A stretch of 64,000 bases of DNA from Piscinibacter defluvii (GTDB lineage Bacteria > Pseudomonadota > Gammaproteobacteria > Burkholderiales > Burkholderiaceae_C), in contig NZ_RCHJ01000020.1 in assembly GCF_004011805.1 (NCBI RefSeq), forward strand, positions 62,001 to 126,000, in the 5' to 3' direction. Shown here one piece after another: positions 55,739 through 63,593 of the stretch. The notes under the pieces were generated by a model. It ran no database searches and was not told the DNA's origin. It saw only the letters and a list, made by a program, of their open reading frames with translations. Within the stretch, counting starts at the first letter, position 1. Each line of letters starts with the position of its first letter. A program made the position numbers and the translations under genes.

Positions 55739-56767
55739 GGCGCGCTCGCGCCAGCCCGCCGCCTCGGCGCCGCGCCCGAGGCTCTGGTAGAAGGCCGCCA
55801 GGTTGTGCGCGGCCAGGAAGCTGCCGCGCCCGGCCACGCTGTCCGGCAGCTCGGGCCGCTCGCCGATCTGCACGGCGCGCAGCCAGCTCGACTCGATCAG
55901 CGGCAGCAGTTCGCCGGCCTGGGCCGGTGAGGCCAGCGCCCGGTCGAGCAGCAGGTCGCCGAGCGTGAAGAAGAAGTCGGGCGAGCCCTGCCAGTGCGGC
56001 ATCTCCGCCTCGGCCAGCGCCGCGGCCCGCTCGAAGCGGGCGCATTTCTTCAGCGTGAACAGCAGGCGCAGCACCAGGTCGTGCCGCCAGGCGGCGCGGG
56101 TGGCGCCGCGTGCGTGCGCCTCTTCGTAATGCGGCAGCGCCTCGGCGAAGCGCCCGCGCACCTCCAGGTCCTTGCCGAGCTGGTAATGGTAGTAGGGGTC
56201 GCCGCCGCTTTCGTGCAGCGCGCGTCGCAACAGCGCCTCGTTGCGGCCCTGCTTGGCGGCCTGCTGCGCGGCGAGGTAGCCGTCGTGGCCGATGTCGAGC
56301 GCGAGCCGCATGCGCGGCAGCGCGCCGGCCGGCTGCTCGTGGATGCGCCCCTCGTAGGCCACGCCGCGCGGCAGCACGCGCGGCAGCCAGCTCGGCGCGG
56401 CCTGCACGCCGCCGGCCGCATCGACCGCGCTGACCACGCGCACCAGGCCGATCGCGTCGGCCGGCCGCGCGCGCAGTGCGGCCAGCGACTCGGCGCCGCG
56501 GTCGATCCACTCGTCGGCGTCGAGCACCAGGCGCCAGGGGGCCTCGGTCAGTGCCAGCGCCTGGTTGCGCGCCCAGGCGAAGTCGTCGCGCCAGCTGCCC
56601 TGCACCACACGCGCGCCGGCCGCGGCGGCCAGCGCGGGCGTTGCGTCGCGCGAGCCGGTGTCCAGCACCACCATCTCGTCGACATGCGCGCGCGCGCTGG
56701 CGAGGCAGCGCTGGATGCAGCGGGCCTCGTCGCGCACGATCATCACCAGGGCGAGGGCGTTCGACAT
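55724..56767 (-). CDS. Family 2 glycosyltransferase with TPR-like C-terminus
   Basis: This is a 347-residue protein. The N-terminal GT2 domain has LVMIVRDEARCIQRCLAS, MVVLDTGSRDATP, DDFAWARNQAL and the metal motif LDADEWIDRG. The part after about residue 190 is helical and TPR-like (YYHYQLGKDLEVRGRFAEAL). Such proteins (SunS/WaaE-like) often add the first or second sugar in protein or surface glycosylation. The ATG at 56767 (MSNALALVMIV) matches the family. It is divergent from fliC1 and upstream of the GT41 pair. Confidence 0.88.
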   Translation of the reverse strand: MSNALALVMIVRDEARCIQRCLASARAHVDEMVVLDTGSRDATPALAAAAGARVVQGSWRDDFAWARNQALALTEAPWRLVLDADEWIDRGAESLAALRARPADAIGLVRVVSAVDAAGGVQAAPSWLPRVLPRGVAYEGRIHEQPAGALPRMRLALDIGHDGYLAAQQAAKQGRNEALLRRALHESGGDPYYHYQLGKDLEVRGRFAEALPHYEEAHARGATRAAWRHDLVLRLLFTLKKCARFERAAALAEAEMPHWQGSPDFFFTLGDLLLDRALASPAQAGELLPLIESSWLRAVQIGERPELPDSVAGRGSFLAAHNLAAFYQSLGRGAEAAGWRERALKRD

Positions 56768-57120
56768 GAGAGCGCCATTGTCCGGCGCCGGCTGGCGCAA
56801 CAAGTTGTAGCCGGTCTCCCGATCAGACCGGTCCGACGCGTGCTATTTCCACGATCGCGCGCTTGACGCGGCGGCGCGCTTGCCGGTGGGTCTGCAAATC
56901 GACCCTCAAGTTCCGCCGCGCGCGCTCCGATAAGCCTCGCAACGGTTCCGGTCTCGGGGCCGTGTCCGGTTAGACGGCCAATGGTTGAGCAGCTGTTGAT
57001 CTGCACGACACAACGGACGGCTGGCGCGGGCAGTGTCGGTGTGCGGGGCGACCCGCCACGTGCACAGGCAGTGGCCGGCGTTTCGGGCCGGGAGTGTTAT
57101 CAACTGACAGGAGTCATATC
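56768..57120. other. Intergenic control region between the GT2 gene and fliC1
   Basis: This 353-bp region holds a perfect inverted repeat, CCGGTCT-N7-AGACCGG (56811-56831), the fliC1 sigma-28 promoter (56905-56933) and an untranslated leader of about 180 nt before the fliC1 ATG. No ORF is supported. The minus-strand promoter for the GT2 gene is not evident. Confidence 0.7.
56905..56933 (+). promoter_or_regulatory. Sigma-28 (FliA) promoter of fliC1
   Basis: The plus strand reads CTCAAG (56905-56910), 15 bp, TCCGATAA (56926-56933), one base from consensus. The predicted start near 56940 gives a leader of about 180 nt, long for a flagellin gene, which leaves room for post-transcriptional control. 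Confidence 0.88.
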
Positions 57121-57924
57121 ATGCCCATGACCATCAACACCAACGTGGCCTCGTTGAATGCGCAGCGCAACAGCACGTCTTCGCAGGTCTCGCTGAACAC
57201 CTCGCTGCAGCGCCTCTCGTCGGGCCTGCGCATCAACTCGTCGAAGGACGACGCCGCCGGCCTGGCGATCGCCGACCGGATGAACGCGCAGATCCGCGGC
57301 ATCAACGTCGCCGTGCGCAACGCCAACGACGGCATCTCGCTGGCGCAGACGGCCGAAGGCGCGCTGTCCACCGTGACCGACGTGCTGCAGCGCATGCGCG
57401 AACTCGCCGTGCAGGCCCAGAACGGCAGCAACGGCACCAGCGACCGCACGAACCTCGACACGGAATACCAACAGCTGTCGCAGGAAATCACGCGCATCGC
57501 GAACCAGACCAAGTTCAACGGCACGGCCATCGTCGGCTCGGGCGCCGGTGCGAACGTGTTCCAGGTCGGCGCCAACAACGGCGACACGCTGACGATCACG
57601 ACCAGCCAGGTCTCGACCGTCGCGGGCGACCTGACCAGCGTGGCCAACGCCTCGACCGCGGTCTCGGCGATCGACACCGCGCTGGACACGATCACCACCA
57701 GCCGCGCCGTCTACGGTGCCGCGATGAACCGCTTCCAGTTCGCGATCCAGAACCTGCAGATCACCGGCGAGAACCAGAGCGCCGCGCGCGGCCGCATCAT
57801 GGACGCCGACTTCGCGCAGGAGACGGCGAACCTGTCGCGTGCCCAGATCCTGCAGCAGGCCGGCACGGCGATGGTGGCGCAGGCCAACCAGCTGCCGCAG
57901 CAGGTGCTGTCGCTGCTGCGCTGA
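57121..57924 (+). CDS. fliC: Flagellin 1
   Basis: This 267-residue flagellin consists mostly of the conserved D0/D1 regions: TINTNVASLNAQRN at the N-terminus, RLSSGLRINSSKDDAAGLAI, and the C-terminal AQILQQAGTAMVAQANQLPQ. The central variable part (about 150-195) is short and rich in Thr/Ser, suitable for O-glycosylation by the neighbouring GT41 enzymes. The start at 57121 (MPMTINTNVA) has CAGGAG upstream; an in-frame ATG at 57094 lacks the family sequence. A terminator follows. It is very similar to the second flagellin at 62689. Confidence 0.97.
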   Translation: MPMTINTNVASLNAQRNSTSSQVSLNTSLQRLSSGLRINSSKDDAAGLAIADRMNAQIRGINVAVRNANDGISLAQTAEGALSTVTDVLQRMRELAVQAQNGSNGTSDRTNLDTEYQQLSQEITRIANQTKFNGTAIVGSGAGANVFQVGANNGDTLTITTSQVSTVAGDLTSVANASTAVSAIDTALDTITTSRAVYGAAMNRFQFAIQNLQITGENQSAARGRIMDADFAQETANLSRAQILQQAGTAMVAQANQLPQQVLSLLR

Positions 57925-57946
57925 ACCCGCAGCCGCTCGGCAGGAA

Positions 57947-57968
57947 GGCCGCCCTCGGGCGGCCTTTT
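57947..57968 (+). terminator. Intrinsic terminator of fliC1
   Basis: GGCCGCC-CTCG-GGCGGCC (57947-57964) is a perfect 7-bp stem with a tetraloop, followed by TTTT (57965-57968). It lies 22 bp after the fliC1 stop and just before the convergent TPR gene ends. Confidence 0.9.
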
Positions 57969-57973
57969 CCGTT

Positions 57974-59248
57974 TCAGCCCCGCCGCACGAACGCACGCTC
58001 GCGCTGCAGCGCGTCGGCCAGGCCGGCGTCGCCGCCGCGCCGGGTGGCCTCGATCAGCGTCAGGTCGATCAGGTCGCGCTGCGCATGGCTGCCGCCGAAG
58101 CGGTGCGCCACCGGGCGGACCTCGCGCAGGCGTCGCGCCGCCTCGGCATGGCGGCCGAGCGCGAAGTCGTGGATCGCGAGCGTCGCGGGATGGCCCACGT
58201 CGCGCAGGAAGGCCGCGTTGTCGCCGGCCTGCTGCAGCGCCTCGCGCTGGGCCTCGAGCAGGCGCCGTGCGTCGGCCATGCGGTCGGCCCCGACGAAGGC
58301 CAGCATCGCGTGGAAGTCGTTGAAGGCATAGGCGCTGCCCTCGCTGGCCGCCGCCCAGCGCGTGGCCAGGGCCTGCCAGCGCTCGCCCACCGGCACGCCG
58401 CGCAGCTGCAGGCGCCACAGCAGCGCCGAGGCATCGATCATGTCCAGCACCACCGGCGAGGCCGTGCCGAGCACGCGCTCGTCGAGCAGCGTGAACACCT
58501 CGTCGAGCTGGTCGAGCCCGAGGTGGAACAGCGCCAGGTGCCACCAGTTGTGCACCGCGAAGAAGCTGCCCTCGCTCCAGTGCGCGCTGTCGCGGCGCAG
58601 CCAGGCGATGCCCTCGCTGCGGCGGCCCTGCATCTCCAGCACGTGGGCGACGGCATGCCAGCCCCAGCCGTCGTGCGGCTCGAGCTCGACGCTGCGCCGG
58701 CCCAGGCGCTCGGCGCGGGCGTAGTCGGCCGTCTCCTCGAGCCCGAAGGCGAGCATGGCCAGCACCGCATGGTGGCCCGGCATGCCCTCGTGCCAGTGCG
58801 ACTCGGCCCGCGCGATGCGGTCGCGCAGCATGCGCGAGCGGCCGGTGAAGAAGTCGACCTGGTGGCCGACCTGCAGCGCCAGCAGGTCGTGCGGATAGCG
58901 GATCGACAGGTCCTCGAGCACGCGGCCGGCCTCGTGCCAGCGGCCTTGCGCCAGGCAGCCGGCCGCACGCACGTGCAGCGCCTCGCGCTCGTCGGCCGGC
59001 AGCATCGCGGCGCGCGCCTGGGCGTCGCGCGCGGCGGCCAGGCCGGCGGGCTCGGTGCCCAGCAGGTTCAGGTAGGCCACCAGCACATGCGCCATCGTCA
59101 TGCGGGGGGCCTGCTCGAGGGCGGCCATCGCGGCGGCCAGCGGGTCGCCGCGGTAGCAGCGCAGAAGTGCGCAGGCGGCGTCGAAATGCTCGGCGGCCGC
59201 GGCATTCGCGCCGCTCAGGGAATGACCGTGCAGGTCTCGGATCGTCAT
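57974..59248 (-). CDS. TPR protein, TTC38-like
   Basis: This 424-residue helical-repeat protein has the order and motifs of the TTC38-like family of bacterial and eukaryotic proteins: MTMAHVLVAYLNLLGT, YPHDLLALQVGHQVDFFTG, GHHAVLAMLAFGLEE, HDGWGWHAVAHVLEMQGR and NWWHLALFHL. No catalytic residues are known for the family. There is no signal peptide. The ATG at 59248 has GGAG at good spacing; an ATG four codons earlier is possible. It shows no clear tie to the flagellar genes around it. Confidence 0.85.
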   Translation of the reverse strand: MTIRDLHGHSLSGANAAAAEHFDAACALLRCYRGDPLAAAMAALEQAPRMTMAHVLVAYLNLLGTEPAGLAAARDAQARAAMLPADEREALHVRAAGCLAQGRWHEAGRVLEDLSIRYPHDLLALQVGHQVDFFTGRSRMLRDRIARAESHWHEGMPGHHAVLAMLAFGLEETADYARAERLGRRSVELEPHDGWGWHAVAHVLEMQGRRSEGIAWLRRDSAHWSEGSFFAVHNWWHLALFHLGLDQLDEVFTLLDERVLGTASPVVLDMIDASALLWRLQLRGVPVGERWQALATRWAAASEGSAYAFNDFHAMLAFVGADRMADARRLLEAQREALQQAGDNAAFLRDVGHPATLAIHDFALGRHAEAARRLREVRPVAHRFGGSHAQRDLIDLTLIEATRRGGDAGLADALQRERAFVRRG

Positions 59249-59371
59249 CGGGGGCTCCATCGGTGCCCGCGGCGACATGCCGCAGGCTGTGTGGGAGGCA
59301 CTTACGGAACGCGCCGCCGGAAAGGATGCACCCCCGGCACGATTTGCGCGCCGCCCGCAGAATGACGCGCC

Positions 59372-60073
59372 ATGAACGACCTGTCCGCCTTTCCCATCAC
59401 CCGCAAGTGGCCGGCGCGCCACCCCGACCGCCTGCAGCTGTATTCGCTGCCCACGCCCAACGGCGTGAAGGTCTCGATCATGCTGGAGGAGACCGGGCTG
59501 CCGTACGAGCCGCACCGGGTCGACTTCGGCACCAACGACCAGCTCTCGCCCGAGTTCCTGTCGCTCAACCCGAACAACAAGATCCCGGCCATCCTCGACC
59601 CCGACGGGCCGAACGGCGCGCCCTTCGCGCTGTTCGAATCCGGCGCGATCCTGGTCTACCTGGCCGCCAAGACCGGGCAGCTGATGCCGGACGATGCGGC
59701 CGGCCGCTTCGAGACGCTGCAGTGGCTGATGTTCCAGATGGGCGGCATCGGGCCGATGTTCGGCCAGGTGGGCTTCTTCCACAAGTTCGCCGGGCGGGAG
59801 TGGGAGGACAAGCGCACGCGCGACCGCTACCTGGCCGAGTCGAAGCGGCTGCTGGCGGTGCTCGATCAGCGCCTGGTCGGGCGCGCGTGGATCATGGGCG
59901 ACGCGTATTCGATCGCCGACATCGCCACCTTCCCCTGGGTGCGCAACCTGGTGGGCTTCTACGGCGCCGGCGAGCTGGTGGGCTTCGATGCCTTCACGCA
60001 GGTGCGGCGCGTGCTCGACGCCTTCCTCGCGCGGCCGGCGGTGCAGCGCGGGCTGACGATCCCGGCCGCCTGA
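59372..60073 (+). CDS. Glutathione S-transferase, nu-class-like (YghU/YfcG)
   Basis: In this 233-residue protein the N-terminal thioredoxin-like domain carries YSLPTPNGVKVSIMLEE and FLSLNPNNKIPAILD, with the cis-Pro and the FESGAILVYLA glutathione motif. The C-terminal helical domain has IMGDAYSIADIATFPWV. TPNG at the active site is typical of nu-class enzymes that act as disulphide reductases. It is next to, and convergent with, the mobR-like regulator. Confidence 0.92.
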   Translation: MNDLSAFPITRKWPARHPDRLQLYSLPTPNGVKVSIMLEETGLPYEPHRVDFGTNDQLSPEFLSLNPNNKIPAILDPDGPNGAPFALFESGAILVYLAAKTGQLMPDDAAGRFETLQWLMFQMGGIGPMFGQVGFFHKFAGREWEDKRTRDRYLAESKRLLAVLDQRLVGRAWIMGDAYSIADIATFPWVRNLVGFYGAGELVGFDAFTQVRRVLDAFLARPAVQRGLTIPAA

Positions 60074-60091
60074 ACGACGGCCCGCCGGCCG

Positions 60092-60514
60092 TCAGCCCAG
60101 GCCGAGCGCCTTGCGCGCCAGCGCGAGGAAGGCGGTGCGCTCGGCGCGCGACAGCGGCGCCAGGATCTCCGCCTGCAGGTCCTCCACCACCGGCCGGCAG
60201 GCGGCCAGCAGCCGCCGGCCCGCGGCCGTCGGGTGCAGCAGACGCGCGCGGCGGTCCTCGGCGCTGACCACACGCTCGACCAGGCCCTTCTGCTCCAGCC
60301 GGTCGATCACGCCGCCGATCGTGGCGCGGTCGAAGCTGATGGTCGCGGCCAGGCTGGCCTGGTCGATGCCCGGCTGCCCCGCGATGGCGTCGAGCGCTGC
60401 GAACTGCACCGAGGTGAGGTCGAAACCCGCCGCCTGCGTGCGGGCCTGGAAGACCTGCGTCGACTGCTGATGCAGCCGGCGGATCAGGTGCCCGGCCATC
60501 TCGATCCTGTCCAT
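60092..60514 (-). CDS. mobR: MarR-family regulator, MobR-like
   Basis: This 140-residue winged-helix protein shows VQFAALDAIAGQPGIDQASL, then the recognition helix with SFDRATIGGVIDRLEQKGLV and the wing SAEDRRARLLHPT. It is divergent from the 3-hydroxybenzoate hydroxylase-like gene, the arrangement of mobR-mobA in Comamonas testosteroni, where MobR represses mobA until 3-hydroxybenzoate binds. The ATG at 60514 (MDRIEMAGHLI) is chosen; the frame extends 16 codons upstream into the operator. Confidence 0.85.
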   Translation of the reverse strand: MDRIEMAGHLIRRLHQQSTQVFQARTQAAGFDLTSVQFAALDAIAGQPGIDQASLAATISFDRATIGGVIDRLEQKGLVERVVSAEDRRARLLHPTAAGRRLLAACRPVVEDLQAEILAPLSRAERTAFLALARKALGLG

Positions 60515-60541
60515 GCGCGCCTCCGTGCGCCGCCGCGTGCC

Positions 60542-60572
60542 TTGACGGCTTTTAGTATGCATGCATATTATA
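60542..60572. promoter_or_regulatory. mobA promoter and probable MobR operator
   Basis: An AT-rich island in very GC-rich DNA. The plus strand has TTGACG (60542-60547), 18 bp, TATTAT (60566-60571). A perfect palindrome, TATGCATGCATA (60556-60567), sits in the spacer, and the minus strand offers TATAAT (60567-60572). This is suited to repression in both directions by a MarR dimer. Confidence 0.7.
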
Positions 60573-60618
60573 TGAATGCAAACTTCAACCCTGCGGCGCT
60601 TCGCCCGGAGGAGACCCC

Positions 60619-62526
60619 ATGCAGTTCCACGTCGACGGCTTCCGGCCCGGGGATCCCGATGTCGCGCCCGCGGCGCCGGGCCACCGCCGCCCGGGCGACC
60701 CCCTGCCCGAGACGGTGGACGTGCTGATCGCCGGCGCCGGGCCGGCCGGGCTGTGCCTGGCCGCGCAGCTCGCCCGCGTGCCGCGGATCCGCACGCTGCT
60801 GGTCGAGCCCAAGGCCGGGCCGATGGAGAAGGGCCAGGCCGACGGCATCAGCGTGCGCTCGATGGAGATGTTCCAGGCCTTCGGCTTCGCCGAGAAGGTC
60901 ATGCGCGAGTCGGTCTGGATCAACGAGACCACCTTCTGGGCGCCCGCGGCCGACACGCCCCTGGCCCGCGTCGCCCGCGTGCAGGACGTGCCCGACGGCA
61001 TTTCCGAGATGCCCCACGTGCTGATCAACCAGGCGCGGGTGCACGACATGTACCTCGACCTGATGCGCCGCTCGCCGACCCGGCTCGAGCCGGACTACGG
61101 CCTGAAGGTGGCCGACCTGCATGTCGACCCAGGCGCCACCGACCACCCGGTGACGGTCCGGCTGGAACACACCACGCCGGGCTGCGAGGGGCAGTCCGCC
61201 ACCGTGCGCGCCCGCTACGTCGTCGGCTGCGACGGCGCCCGCTCGACCGTGCGCAGCGCCATCGGCGGCGCCTTGCACGGCGACGCGGCGCACCAGGCCT
61301 GGGGCGTGATGGACGTGCTGGCCGTCACCGACTTCCCCGACTGGCGCATGAAGTCCTTCGTGCGCTCGCGCGACGAGGGCATCCTGATGGTGCTGCCGCG
61401 CGAGGGCGGGCACCTCGTGCGCCTGTATGTCGAACTCGACCGCCTCGGCGAACACGAGCGCGTCGCCGACCGAGGCATGGGCGCCGCGGACATCATCGCC
61501 AAGGCGCAGCGCATCTTCCGGCCCTTCGCGCTCGACGTGAAGGAGGTGGTCTGGTGGTCGATCTACGAGATCGGCCACCGGCTGACCGACAAGTTCGACG
61601 ACGTGCCGCCCGATCAGGTGGCCACGCGCACGCCGCGCGTGATGCTGGCCGGCGACGCCTGCCACACGCACAGCCCCAAGGCCGGACAGGGCATGAACGT
61701 GTCGATGGGCGACACCTTCAACCTCGGCTGGAAGCTGGTCGCGGTGCTGACCGGCCGCGCCGATGCGGCCCTGCTGCACAGCTATTCCGCCGAGCGGCGC
61801 GCCGCCGCCCAGGGGCTGGTGGAGTTCGACCACAAGTGGGCCCGGCTGGTCGGCGCCCGCGCCGAGGACGATGGCGCGGACGGGCTGCCGCGCGTGGCGC
61901 GCGAGTTCGTCAACAACCTGCCGTTCACCTGCGGCCTGACGATCCGGCACGAGCGCAGCGCACTGACCGGCGCGCCGGCGCACCAGCACCTGGCCAGCGG
62001 CTTCGAGATCGGCAAGCGCTTCCACTCGGCACCGGTGGTGCGCCTGGCCGATGCCCGGCCGATGCACCTGGGCCACTGCATCGAAGCCGATGCGCGCTTC
62101 CGGCTCTTCCTGTTCGCGCCCGCGGGCGACACCGGCGCCCCGGGCGGTGCGGTCGCCGCGCTGTGCGACTGGCTCGAACACGACCCGGCCTCGCCGCTGC
62201 GCCGCCACACCGGGCCGGGCGAGGACGTGGACGCGGTGATCGACACCCGGGCCGTGTTCCAGCAGGGCTTCAGGGCGCTCGACCACGGCGCCCTGCCGAC
62301 GCTGCTGCGCCCGCATGTCGGCCGCTACGGCCTGTGTGACTACGAGAAGGCCTTCTGCGCCGACCTGAAGCGCGGCGAGGACATCTTCGCGCTGCGCGGC
62401 GTGGACCGCGGCGCCGGCTGCGTGGTGGTGGTGCGCCCGGACCAGTATGTCGGCCATGTCCTCCCGCTCGGGGCGCGCGCCGAGCTGGCGGCGTACTTCG
62501 CGGCGATCCTGCGCGTGCGCGGCTGA
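60619..62526 (+). CDS. mobA: FAD monooxygenase, probable 3-hydroxybenzoate 4-hydroxylase
   Basis: This 635-residue flavoprotein belongs to the phenol hydroxylase/MobA branch. The Rossmann motif is VLIAGAGPAGLCLAAQLA, the second FAD motif is VVGCDGARSTVRSAI and the third is LAGDACHTHSPKAGQGMN. The C-terminal thioredoxin-like domain (about 470-635) ends YVGHVLPLGARAEL. Size and neighbour (MobR-like regulator) match MobA, which turns 3-hydroxybenzoate into protocatechuate. Phenol 2-monooxygenase activity is the alternative. No protocatechuate-cleaving genes lie in the window. Confidence 0.87.
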   Translation: MQFHVDGFRPGDPDVAPAAPGHRRPGDPLPETVDVLIAGAGPAGLCLAAQLARVPRIRTLLVEPKAGPMEKGQADGISVRSMEMFQAFGFAEKVMRESVWINETTFWAPAADTPLARVARVQDVPDGISEMPHVLINQARVHDMYLDLMRRSPTRLEPDYGLKVADLHVDPGATDHPVTVRLEHTTPGCEGQSATVRARYVVGCDGARSTVRSAIGGALHGDAAHQAWGVMDVLAVTDFPDWRMKSFVRSRDEGILMVLPREGGHLVRLYVELDRLGEHERVADRGMGAADIIAKAQRIFRPFALDVKEVVWWSIYEIGHRLTDKFDDVPPDQVATRTPRVMLAGDACHTHSPKAGQGMNVSMGDTFNLGWKLVAVLTGRADAALLHSYSAERRAAAQGLVEFDHKWARLVGARAEDDGADGLPRVAREFVNNLPFTCGLTIRHERSALTGAPAHQHLASGFEIGKRFHSAPVVRLADARPMHLGHCIEADARFRLFLFAPAGDTGAPGGAVAALCDWLEHDPASPLRRHTGPGEDVDAVIDTRAVFQQGFRALDHGALPTLLRPHVGRYGLCDYEKAFCADLKRGEDIFALRGVDRGAGCVVVVRPDQYVGHVLPLGARAELAAYFAAILRVRG

Positions 62527-62548
62527 CGGTCCGGCGGCGCGGAACTGG

Positions 62549-62568
62549 CGGGCCAAGCCCGGCCTTTT
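62549..62568 (+). terminator. Weak terminator after mobA
   Basis: A short GC stem (CGGGC-CAA-GCCCG, 62549-62561, extendable as GGCC/GGCC) is followed closely by TTTT (62565-62568). It is 20 bp after the mobA stop and upstream of fliC2. Confidence 0.45.
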
Positions 62569-62620
62569 CGCGCGATGGTCGCCCACGCCGCTGCCGAAGA
62601 ATCCGTCTGACAGGCCGCAC

Positions 62621-62649
62621 CTCGGCGCCAGGCCTGAAGCAGCCGGTCG
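62621..62649 (+). promoter_or_regulatory. Degenerate sigma-28-like element before fliC2
   Basis: CTCGGC (62621-62626), 15 bp, GCCGGTCG (62642-62649). Spacing is exact, but the -35 has three mismatches and the -10 three. No better sigma-28 or sigma-54 match lies between mobA and fliC2, so this may be a weak or decayed promoter. Confidence 0.25.
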
Positions 62650-62688
62650 GAATGCCCGGCCGGAAACGGATTCTTCAGGAGTGCCACC

Positions 62689-63495
62689 ATGCCGCAGACC
62701 ATCAACACCAACGTCGCATCGCTGAACGCGCAGCGCAACCTGACCACCTCGCAGAGCTCGCTGTCGACCTCGATGCAGCGGCTCTCCTCGGGCCTGCGCG
62801 TCAACTCCGCCAAGGACGACGCGGCCGGCCTGGCCATCGCCGACCGGATGAATGCGCAGATCCGCGGCATCAACGTCGCGATCCGCAACGCCAACGACGG
62901 CATCTCGCTGGCGCAGACCGCCGAAGGCGCGCTGGCCACCGTGACCGACGTGCTGCAGCGCATGCGCGAGCTCGCCGTGCAGGCCCTGAACGGCAGCAAC
63001 GGCACCAGCGACCGCGCCAACCTCGACACCGAGTTCCAGCAGCTCTCGGCCGAGATCACGCGCGTGGCCACGCAGACCAAGTTCAACGGCACGGCGATCG
63101 TCGGCTCGGGGGCCGGCGCGCAGGTGTTCCAGGTCGGCGCCAACAACGGCGACACGATGGTGATCACCACCGCCCAGGTGGCCACCGTCACCGGTGACGT
63201 TCTGACCACCGCGACCGCGTCGACCGCGATGGCCGCGATCGACACCGCGCTGGACACGATCACGACCAACCGCGCCGTCTACGGTGCCGCGATGAGCCGC
63301 TTCCAGTTCGCCATCAGCAACCTGCAGATCACCGGCGAGAACCAGAGCGCCGCACGCGGCCGCATCATGGACGCTGATTTCGCAGCGGAGACCGCGAACT
63401 TGTCGCGTGCGCAGATCCTGCAGCAGGCCGGCACCGCGATGGTGGCGCAGGCCAACCAGCTGCCGCAGCAGGTGCTGCAGCTGCTCAGGGGCTAA
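62689..63495 (+). CDS. fliC2: Flagellin 2
   Basis: This is a 268-residue flagellin of the same short architecture as the first: TINTNVASLNAQRN, RLSSGLRVNSAKDDAAGLAI and a C-terminus ending QLPQQVLQLLRG. It differs from flagellin 1 mainly in the N-terminal D0/D1 helices (NLTTSQSSLSTSMQ) and in the Thr-rich centre. The ATG is preceded by CAGGAG. It lacks a good sigma-28 promoter, unlike fliC1, but sits directly upstream of fliD. It is either a minor filament subunit or differently timed. Confidence 0.96.
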   Translation: MPQTINTNVASLNAQRNLTTSQSSLSTSMQRLSSGLRVNSAKDDAAGLAIADRMNAQIRGINVAIRNANDGISLAQTAEGALATVTDVLQRMRELAVQALNGSNGTSDRANLDTEFQQLSAEITRVATQTKFNGTAIVGSGAGAQVFQVGANNGDTMVITTAQVATVTGDVLTTATASTAMAAIDTALDTITTNRAVYGAAMSRFQFAISNLQITGENQSAARGRIMDADFAAETANLSRAQILQQAGTAMVAQANQLPQQVLQLLRG

Positions 63496-63519
63496 AGATC
63501 CCGGCCCGTCGGCCGATAG
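63492..63519 (+). promoter_or_regulatory. Sigma-28 (FliA) promoter of fliD
   Basis: CTAAAG (63492-63497), 14 bp, GCCGATAG (63512-63519). The -35 overlaps the fliC2 stop codon. The predicted RNA start near 63526 is only a few bases before a very stable hairpin. Confidence 0.72.
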
Positions 63520-63531
63520 AGCGTCGAAGCA

Positions 63532-63567
63532 GGGCGCCGGGCGAGCTCCGCACTCGCGCCGGCGCCC
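63532..63567 (+). other. Very stable hairpin in the fliC2-fliD gap
   Basis: GGGCGCCGG plus GCGAG pair with CTCGC and CCGGCGCCC around a CTCCGCA loop: 14 bp with one bulged G. The 3' side continues GTGTGCTTTCCTGAGGAG, so the U-run is too short for a sure terminator. It could stabilise fliC2 mRNA, cause partial termination or shape the fliD leader. Confidence 0.65.
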
Positions 63568-63593
63568 GTGTGCTTTCCTGAGGAGATTCCGCG

